A DNA stretch of 55,782 nt, taken from positions 1 to 55,782 of the forward strand of contig PYIZ01000051.1 of assembly GCA_003635265.1 (NCBI GenBank), read 5' to 3'. The notes beneath the pieces were generated by a model that saw only the letters and a program-made list of their open reading frames with translations, was not told where the DNA came from and searched no databases. How positions within the stretch are numbered: position 1 is the first letter of the stretch; the number at the start of each line of letters is the position of its first letter. The translations under genes and the position numbers were made by a program. Origin of the DNA: Candidatus Poribacteria bacterium (GTDB taxonomy: Bacteria > Poribacteria > WGA-4E > PCPOR2b). Positions 55,218 through 55,782 of this stretch are shown here, one piece after another.

Positions 55218-55782
55218 GAACCTGTTTTAAAAAGAAAACTTCTACTCAAGAGTTAATGTTTACGTTCAATCATTGGAACAGTGAATCTAATTCCAATGAA
55301 AGGCATAAACATGACCCAAACAAACTATCCTACGGATTTGACGGATGCCCAATGGTGCCGGCTGTTACCTTATCTGCCAAAACCTTCACCGGTAGGTAGA
55401 CCTCTCAAGTGGAAGATGCGCTCAATTATCAACGCTATCTTTTATATAGTCAAATCAGGGTGTCAATGGCGAATGCTCCCCCATCAAATGCCGCCATGGC
55501 AAACGGTCTACTCCCATTTCAGAAAATGGAAAATTGATGGCACATGGGTTATGATTCATCAATCACTTCACGAGCGAATCCGTTGTGATATTGGCAAAGC
55601 ACCTTCACCGACAGTAGCTATCATTGACAGCCAATCCGTTAAAACGACCGAACTGGCAGATACTCGCGGCTTTGATGCGCATAAGAAAGTCAAAGGTCGT
55701 AAACGCCACATAGTCACCGATACAATTGGCATTCCATTGCGGGTGAAGGTCACTGATGCAAATATCAGTGATAACCAAGTCG
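55218..55782 (+). mobile_element. IS5-family insertion sequence, left part (runs off the window)
   Basis: The terminal repeat begins GAACCTGTTTTAAAAAG at 55218, preceded by TTA, a likely TNA target duplication. The transposase frame starts at 55311 and is open to the window end. The same terminal sequence bounds the MITE candidate at 26580-26711. The right end is not visible. Confidence 0.75.
55311..55782 (+). CDS. IS5-family transposase, N-terminal part
   Basis: At least 157 residues, open to the right edge. It starts MTQTNYPTDLTDAQWCRLLPYLPKPSP, the IS5-type DUF4096 N-terminus. SIINAIFYIVKSGCQWRMLPHQMPPWQTVYSHFRKW is the helical DNA-binding part. The first catalytic Asp is in AIIDSQSVKTTE, KVKGRKRHIVTDT and the IPLRV segment follow, and the last Asp/Glu of the triad lies outside the window. 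No frameshift or stop is seen, so the copy could be active. It serves as a possible source of transposase for the 26580 MITE. Confidence 0.9.
   Translation, partial: MTQTNYPTDLTDAQWCRLLPYLPKPSPVGRPLKWKMRSIINAIFYIVKSGCQWRMLPHQMPPWQTVYSHFRKWKIDGTWVMIHQSLHERIRCDIGKAPSPTVAIIDSQSVKTTELADTRGFDAHKKVKGRKRHIVTDTIGIPLRVKVTDANISDNQV

Overview
The window reads as a chromosome segment from a Gram-negative bacterium. A lipid A block (an LpxC-FabZ fusion, LpxA, LpxI) shows an outer membrane. The mix of four PhyH-type dioxygenases, a sulfatase, a ThuA-like protein, several xylose-isomerase-type TIM barrels, an enolase-superfamily dehydratase and a giant TPR/LamG protein resembles Poribacteria or other PVC-like, sponge- or marine-associated lineages. 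That assignment is inference from gene content only.

Layout. 1-1700: the end of an unidentified gene and a small basic-protein gene that appears split by a tnpB-only (IS1341-type) element. 1705-8213: dusB, a secreted M6-like metalloprotease, a SWIM zinc-finger protein, and tsaD-tsaC of t6A tRNA modification. 8219-8661: a tnpB-less relative of the first element. 8713-14333: a sugar module (isomerase-like TIM barrel, cupin, serine hydrolase, sodium:solute symporter plus a small membrane protein, and a convergent Gfo/Idh/MocA oxidoreductase). 14374-15950: an AT-rich island with a ribbon-helix-helix protein, a tyrosine recombinase and a dif-like site. 16074-20955: an apparent operon ruvX-mltG-lpxC/fabZ-lpxA-lpxI with a consensus promoter and a terminator. 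20968-26519 (minus): DUF711, accA, ftsY, katG. 26580-26909: two adjacent MITE-like elements. 27031-30093 (plus): a rhamnulokinase-like kinase, PhyH and a methyltransferase. 30173-34626 (minus): PhyH, ThuA, PhyH, sulfatase and a small acidic protein behind one promoter. 35202-45239: a 3345-residue secreted TPR protein with an embedded LamG domain. 45295-55082 (minus): an ORFan, a mannonate-dehydratase-like enzyme, PhyH, two TIM-barrel isomerases, a methyltransferase, an alpha/beta hydrolase, proS, an isopropylmalate-dehydrogenase-like enzyme and a VOC protein. 55218-end: the left part of an IS5-family element.

How the genes fit together. The sulfatase, PhyH, kinase, isomerase, dehydratase and symporter genes suggest uptake and breakdown of sulfated or methylated deoxysugars. 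The housekeeping block 16218-24219 serves envelope and fatty acid synthesis and protein targeting.

Most interesting observations: (1) a pseudoknotted structure directly upstream of tnpB, repeated 7 kb away in the tnpB-less element with changed bases but preserved pairing in several stems; (2) a 12-6-12 dyad resembling a XerCD dif core, with extra half-sites, at the start of the tyrosine recombinase gene; (3) two kinds of MITE side by side; (4) two PhyH proteins in which the iron-binding HxD reads HxG; (5) the 10-kb TPR/LamG gene. No tRNA, rRNA or CRISPR array was seen.
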